From assembly GCA_902475285.1 (NCBI GenBank), contig CABRZA010000035.1:1-17993 (forward strand): a stretch of DNA of 17,993 nt, given 5' to 3'. How positions within the stretch are numbered: the first letter of the stretch is position 1; every line of letters begins with the position of its first letter. The position numbers and the translations under genes were made by a program. This document shows positions 15,466 to 17,993 of this stretch, in pieces. The DNA comes from an uncultured Porphyromonadaceae bacterium. Its GTDB lineage: Bacteria > Bacteroidota > Bacteroidia > Bacteroidales > Muribaculaceae. A model generated the notes under the pieces. That model saw only the letters and a program-made list of their open reading frames with translations. It was not told the DNA's origin and searched no databases.

Positions 15466-15533
15466 GCGGCTGCGTTCAGACACTCCCGGTGCCGCATAGC
15501 CCCACAGGCCGGAGCCACAAACAGACATCAACA

Positions 15534-16142
15534 ATGGCAAGATACACAGGTCCCAAGACCAAAATAGCCCGTAAATTCGGCGAACCGATTTTCGGCGAGG
15601 ACAAAGTATTGGCACGTCGCAACTTCCCCCCGGGCCAGCACGGCGCCAACAAGCGTCGCAAAACCAGTGAGTACGGCGTACAGCTCCGCGAGAAGCAGAA
15701 AGCAAAGTACACCTACGGTGTCCTCGAACGCCAGTTCCGCAACCTCTTCGAGCAGGCATCCCGCATGAAGGGTATTACGGGCGAAATCCTTCTTCAGCTT
15801 CTCGAGAGCCGCCTCGACAACGTCGTATACCGTCTGGGCATAGCCCCCACACGTGCCGCCGCCCGTCAGCTGGTTCTCCACCGCCACATCGTGGTCAACG
15901 GTGAGGTTGTCAACATCCCGTCGTTCACCGTTCAGCCCGGCGACATCGTAGGCGTCCGCGAGCGCAGCAAGTCGCTCGAGGTCATCGCCGATGCCCTCGC
16001 AGGTTTCAACCACAGCAAGTACCCCTGGTTGGAATGGGACGATGCAACCCGTGCCGGCAAGTTCCTTCACGTGCCGGCTCGTGAAGACATCCCCGAGACC
16101 ATCAAGGAGCAGCTCATCGTCGAGCTCTACTCCAAGGCATAA
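15534..16142 (+). CDS. rpsD: 30S ribosomal protein S4 (uS4), zinc-free form
   Basis: S4 nucleates 30S body assembly, lines the mRNA entry channel and autoregulates its own operon in several bacteria. The ATG at 15534 gives 202 residues starting MARYTGPKTKIARKFGEPIF, the family start. The upstream in-frame extension to a GTG at 15393 is not S4-like. An S4 RNA-binding domain spans about 92-155 (SRLDNVVYRLGIAPTRAAAR, VVNGEVVNIPSFTVQPGDIV). The protein has no Cys, so it is the zinc-independent form. The C-terminus reads PETIKEQLIVELYSKA. Its start context is CATCAACA. It has a 253-nt structured leader, and rpoA follows after 23 nt. Confidence 0.97.
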   Translation: MARYTGPKTKIARKFGEPIFGEDKVLARRNFPPGQHGANKRRKTSEYGVQLREKQKAKYTYGVLERQFRNLFEQASRMKGITGEILLQLLESRLDNVVYRLGIAPTRAAARQLVLHRHIVVNGEVVNIPSFTVQPGDIVGVRERSKSLEVIADALAGFNHSKYPWLEWDDATRAGKFLHVPAREDIPETIKEQLIVELYSKA

Positions 16143-16165
16143 ACCCACCTAACACCCCACGATCC

Positions 16166-17158
16166 ATGGCTATATTAGCATTCCAAAAACCTGAAGACAT
16201 TACAATAGTAGAAATCAACAATTTCTACTGCAAATTCGAGTTCAAGCCTTTGGAACCCGGCTATGGCATCACCGTAGGCAACGCCCTTCGTCGCGTACTG
16301 CTCTCCTCCCTGGAGGGCTACGCGATATCCTCGATAAAAATCGACGGCGTTAAGAACGAATTCGATGCCGTGCCTGGCGTAAAGGAAGATGTCACCAACA
16401 TCATCCTCAACCTCAAGCAGGTCGACCTCAAACAGAAAGTCGAGGGTCACGACGACGAACGCGTCACCATACTCGTCTCAGGTAAAGAAGTGTTCACAGC
16501 CGGCGACATCGCCACCGCTCTCTCTAACTTCGAGGTCATGAACCCCGAACTGGTGATATGTCATTTGGATCCCAGCGCAAGTTTCAACCTTGTCCTGACG
16601 ATCAACAAGGGCCGTGGATGGGTTCCCGCCGAAGAAAACGAGATTCCCGATGCCGATATCAACACCATCGCCATCGACTCCATCTACACTCCCATAAAGA
16701 ACGTCAAGTACACTGTCGAGAACTACCGCGTCGACCAGAAGACCGACTACGACAAACTGACAATGGAGGTCACCACCAACGGGTCGATACTTCCGATGGA
16801 TGCCGTAAAAGAGGCAGCTAAAATCTTGATATACCACTTCATGCTCTTCTCCGACGAAAAAATTACCCTCGAGACCGCCGAGGTCGACCCGGGCGAAGAC
16901 TTCGACGAAGAAGTACTCCACATGCGCCAGCTTCTCAAATCGAAGCTCGTCGACATGCAGCTGTCGGTTCGTGCCCTCAACTGCCTCAAAAGCGCCGAAG
17001 TGGAGACACTCGCCGAGCTGGTGGTGTTCAACAAGACCGACCTGCTGAAATTCCGCAACTTCGGACGCAAATCGCTCGTAGAGCTCGAAGAGCTTCTCGC
17101 AAGCCTCAACCTGAGCTTCGGCATGGATATCTCCAAATACAAACTCGATAAAGAATAA
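16166..17158 (+). CDS. rpoA: DNA-directed RNA polymerase subunit alpha
   Basis: The alpha dimer is the scaffold for RNA polymerase assembly, and its C-terminal domain contacts UP elements and activators. It has 330 residues. The N-terminal domain (about 1-235) carries GITVGNALRRVLLSSLEGYA (34-53) and ends in EAAKILIYHFMLFSD. An acidic linker (about 239-250) leads to the C-terminal domain, with LSVRALNCLKSAEVETLAEL and NFGRKSLVELEELLASLNLS. R269 and N272 correspond to E. coli R265 and N268, and K302/S303 to K298/S299, so the DNA-binding surface looks intact. It lies between rpsD and rplQ, 5 nt from the latter. Confidence 0.98.
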   Translation: MAILAFQKPEDITIVEINNFYCKFEFKPLEPGYGITVGNALRRVLLSSLEGYAISSIKIDGVKNEFDAVPGVKEDVTNIILNLKQVDLKQKVEGHDDERVTILVSGKEVFTAGDIATALSNFEVMNPELVICHLDPSASFNLVLTINKGRGWVPAEENEIPDADINTIAIDSIYTPIKNVKYTVENYRVDQKTDYDKLTMEVTTNGSILPMDAVKEAAKILIYHFMLFSDEKITLETAEVDPGEDFDEEVLHMRQLLKSKLVDMQLSVRALNCLKSAEVETLAELVVFNKTDLLKFRNFGRKSLVELEELLASLNLSFGMDISKYKLDKE

Positions 17159-17163
17159 GCCCG

Positions 17164-17667
17164 ATGCGACACAATAAATCATTCAATCACCTCAGCCGCA
17201 AGAAAGCCCACCGCGACTCCCTGCTGGCCAACATGACGATATCGCTCATCTTCCACAAGCGTATCTTCACAACCCTTGCCAAGGCAAAGGCTCTCCGCGT
17301 ATACGCCGAGCCCCTGATCAACCGCGCCAAGGAAGACACCATGGCCAACCGCCGTCTGGTGTTCAGCTACCTCCAGAACAAAGAGGCCGTAAAGATTCTC
17401 TTCCAGGAGATAGCCGAGAAAATCGCCAACCGTCCCGGTGGCTACACCCGTATCCTCAAAACCGGCAACCGTCTGGGCGACAATGCCAAGACCTGCTTCA
17501 TCGAGCTCGTTGACTACAACGAAGCCATGCTCAACGCCAAGAGCGAGGCAAAGGCCAAGACCCGCCGCAGCCGCCGCAAGGCAGCCGCTCCCGCCGCAGC
17601 TACCGAAAACCCCGTTGAAGTAGCCGAGGCCGAAACCAAGGAGCCCGAACTCCCCGCAGCAGAATAA
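17164..17667 (+). CDS. rplQ: 50S ribosomal protein L17 (bL17) with long C-terminal tail
   Basis: L17 lies near the tunnel exit and contacts the 23S rRNA domains there. The core, residues 1-117, is typical: MRHNKSFNHLSRKKAHRDSL, LLANMTISLIFHKRIFTTLA, and GGYTRILKTGNRLGDNAKTC followed by FIELVD. E. coli L17 is 127 residues; this one is 167. The excess is a low-complexity tail, first basic (KSEAKAKTRRSRRKA, 126-140) and then Ala/Pro/Glu-rich (141-167), probably disordered. C-terminally extended L17 is, as I recall, common in Bacteroidota. It is the last gene of the cluster; an intrinsic terminator starts 20 nt after the stop. Confidence 0.97.
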   Translation: MRHNKSFNHLSRKKAHRDSLLANMTISLIFHKRIFTTLAKAKALRVYAEPLINRAKEDTMANRRLVFSYLQNKEAVKILFQEIAEKIANRPGGYTRILKTGNRLGDNAKTCFIELVDYNEAMLNAKSEAKAKTRRSRRKAAAPAAATENPVEVAEAETKEPELPAAE

Positions 17668-17687
17668 TTTCTACAAGGCATAACAGC

Positions 17688-17722
17688 AGCCGCCGACCCT
17701 CGCAAGGGCCGGCGGCTTTTTT
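17688..17722 (+). terminator. Rho-independent terminator ending the supercluster
   Basis: The outer stem GCCGCCG (17689-17695) pairs with CGGCGGC (17710-17716), with A17688-T17717 extending it. After one A/C mismatch an inner stem CCCT/AGGG closes the tetraloop CGCA. A run of six T (17717-17722) follows directly. This is a textbook intrinsic terminator, 20 nt after the rplQ stop, and the best terminator in the window. Confidence 0.93.
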
Positions 17723-17767
17723 ACATTAATTTCACGGGGCTACGCAAGCTATGAACAAAAAACACCG

Positions 17768-17779
17768 TCGCCCGGGCGA
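17768..17779. repeat. 12-bp perfect palindrome TCGCCCGGGCGA
   Basis: TCGCCCGGGCGA equals its own reverse complement. It lies 46 nt after the terminator T-run and is flanked by an AT-rich stretch (ATAATACCATTATTAT) that is itself a short inverted repeat. A dyad this GC-rich in AT-rich DNA may be a protein-binding site or part of the same repeat-rich block downstream; no function can be assigned. Confidence 0.4.
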
Positions 17780-17822
17780 TAATACCATTATTATATGGGT
17801 GTGTCTTGATTATCAAACCAAT

Positions 17823-17851
17823 AGCGACGAAGTAGGAGCGCAATATATTGC
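17823..17851 (+). repeat. 29-nt direct repeat, copy 1 (degraded palindrome)
   Basis: The motif reads AGCGACGAAGTAGGAGCGCA and continues ATATATTGC. It matches copy 2 (17896-17924) at 27 of 29 positions. The 12-bp core GCAATATATTGC (17840-17851) is a perfect palindrome, but the right arm beyond it (AATGTC) no longer matches the left, so the longer dyad seen in copy 2 is lost here. Confidence 0.75.
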
Positions 17852-17895
17852 AATGTCACTAACTTAAAACAATGTCTTAAATAGCAGTATGTTGC

Positions 17896-17924
17896 AGCAA
17901 CGAAGTAGGGGCGCAATATATTGC
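17896..17924 (+). repeat. 29-nt direct repeat, copy 2
   Basis: The motif reads AGCAACGAAGTAGGGGCGCA and continues ATATATTGC, differing from copy 1 at two positions. The two copies start 73 nt apart in the same orientation. Copy 2 runs into an extended palindrome (17909-17928). Two similar copies in non-coding DNA suggest a dispersed REP- or MITE-like repeat family, which one window cannot prove. Confidence 0.75.
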
Positions 17925-17928
17925 GCCC
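17909..17928. repeat. 20-bp perfect palindrome within repeat copy 2
   Basis: GGGCGCAATATATTGCGCCC is its own reverse complement: GC arms of six bases around an AATATATT centre. It is followed by GCTCAGG, with no T-run, so it is not an intrinsic terminator. A symmetrical operator, a REP-type element or a nuclease/recombinase target are possible readings. Confidence 0.7.
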
Positions 17929-17993
17929 GCTCAGGCGGTGGTAACGTTCTAAACATATAGTAGTTTGCATTAGAGAGGCGAGGGTGTTGCACA

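Larger units (their letters stand above)
15281..15533 (+). promoter_or_regulatory. 253-nt structured leader upstream of rpsD
   Basis: This is the longest non-coding gap inside the cluster and it is rich in inverted repeats, itemised in separate entries (15292-15318, 15380-15400, 15439-15465). No protein-coding content is convincing. The rpsD frame is open upstream from a GTG at 15393, but that would add 47 Ser/Pro/Arg-rich residues unlike any S4. No clear Bacteroides-type promoter was found. S4 is a known mRNA-binding autoregulator in E. coli (alpha-operon leader) and in Bacillus (rpsD leader), so a leader RNA directly before rpsD is a reasonable reading. The function remains inference. Confidence 0.5.
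17723..17993. other. gene-free tail with repeats and palindromes
   Basis: After the terminator there are 271 bases to the window end. They are clearly more AT-rich than the gene cluster and hold no convincing gene. The only sizeable ATG frame noted is 38 codons (17751-17867); it runs through a repeat copy and has no recognisable product. The segment contains a 12-bp palindrome (17768-17779), two copies of a 29-nt motif (17823-17851 and 17896-17924) and a 20-bp palindrome (17909-17928). No tRNA, CRISPR array or mobile-element gene is visible. Confidence 0.7.

Noticed and set aside
15393..15533. N-terminal extension of S4 from a GTG at 15393
   Set aside because: The frame is open, but the 47 added residues are Arg/Pro/Ser-rich and unlike S4, while ATG 15534 gives the conserved MARYTGPK start.
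17751..17867. 38-codon ATG frame after the terminator
   Set aside because: It reads through repeat copy 1, resembles nothing known and is no longer than chance in AT-rich DNA.
17909..17928. 20-bp palindrome as a second terminator
   Set aside because: No T-tract follows on either strand, and the rplQ terminator already lies upstream.

Overview
The window is a near-continuous ribosomal-protein supercluster. All 32 genes lie on the + strand: the 3' end of rpsG, then fusA, the S10 block (rpsJ to rpsQ), the spc block (rplN to rpmJ) and the alpha block (rpsM to rplQ). It closes with a strong intrinsic terminator and about 270 bases of gene-free DNA carrying a diverged repeat pair. Protein sequences, gene order (fusA straight into rpsJ with no tuf; map between secY and infA; rpsD between rpsK and rpoA) and the lack of Shine-Dalgarno sequences before the starts point to a Bacteroidota member, most likely order Bacteroidales. 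The high GC content and strong preference for C-ending codons would suit a Muribaculaceae-like gut bacterium. That family-level guess is inference only.

Layout: 1-2571 is the end of the str block (S7, EF-G). 2589-7732 is the S10 block: S10, L3, L4, L23, L2, S19, L22, S3, L16, L29, S17. 7735-14494 is the spc block: L14, L24, L5, S14, S8, L6, L18, S5, L30, L15, SecY, Map, IF-1, L36. 14501-17667 is the alpha block: S13, S11, S4, RNA polymerase alpha, L17. Most gaps are 2-50 nt and one pair overlaps by a base (rplX/rplE, TAATG), so long polycistronic transcription with translational coupling is expected. The two small genes rpmD (59 aa) and rpmJ (38 aa) are present and intact.

Functionally the genes build both ribosomal subunits. 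They also supply a translocation factor (EF-G), an initiation factor (IF-1), the membrane channel for exported nascent chains (SecY), the enzyme that trims initiator Met (Map) and the assembly platform of RNA polymerase (alpha).

No novel multi-gene system is present. What stands out is non-coding. (1) A 253-nt spacer before rpsD holds three good hairpins, one with a competing pairing; it is a candidate S4 autoregulatory leader. (2) A 121-nt spacer before rpsH holds two possible stem-loops. (3) After the final terminator a 29-nt motif occurs twice, one copy containing a perfect 20-bp palindrome. Coding-level observations of lower interest are an unusual tunnel loop in L4, cysteine-free or cysteine-poor S4, S14 and L36, and a long C-terminal tail on L17.
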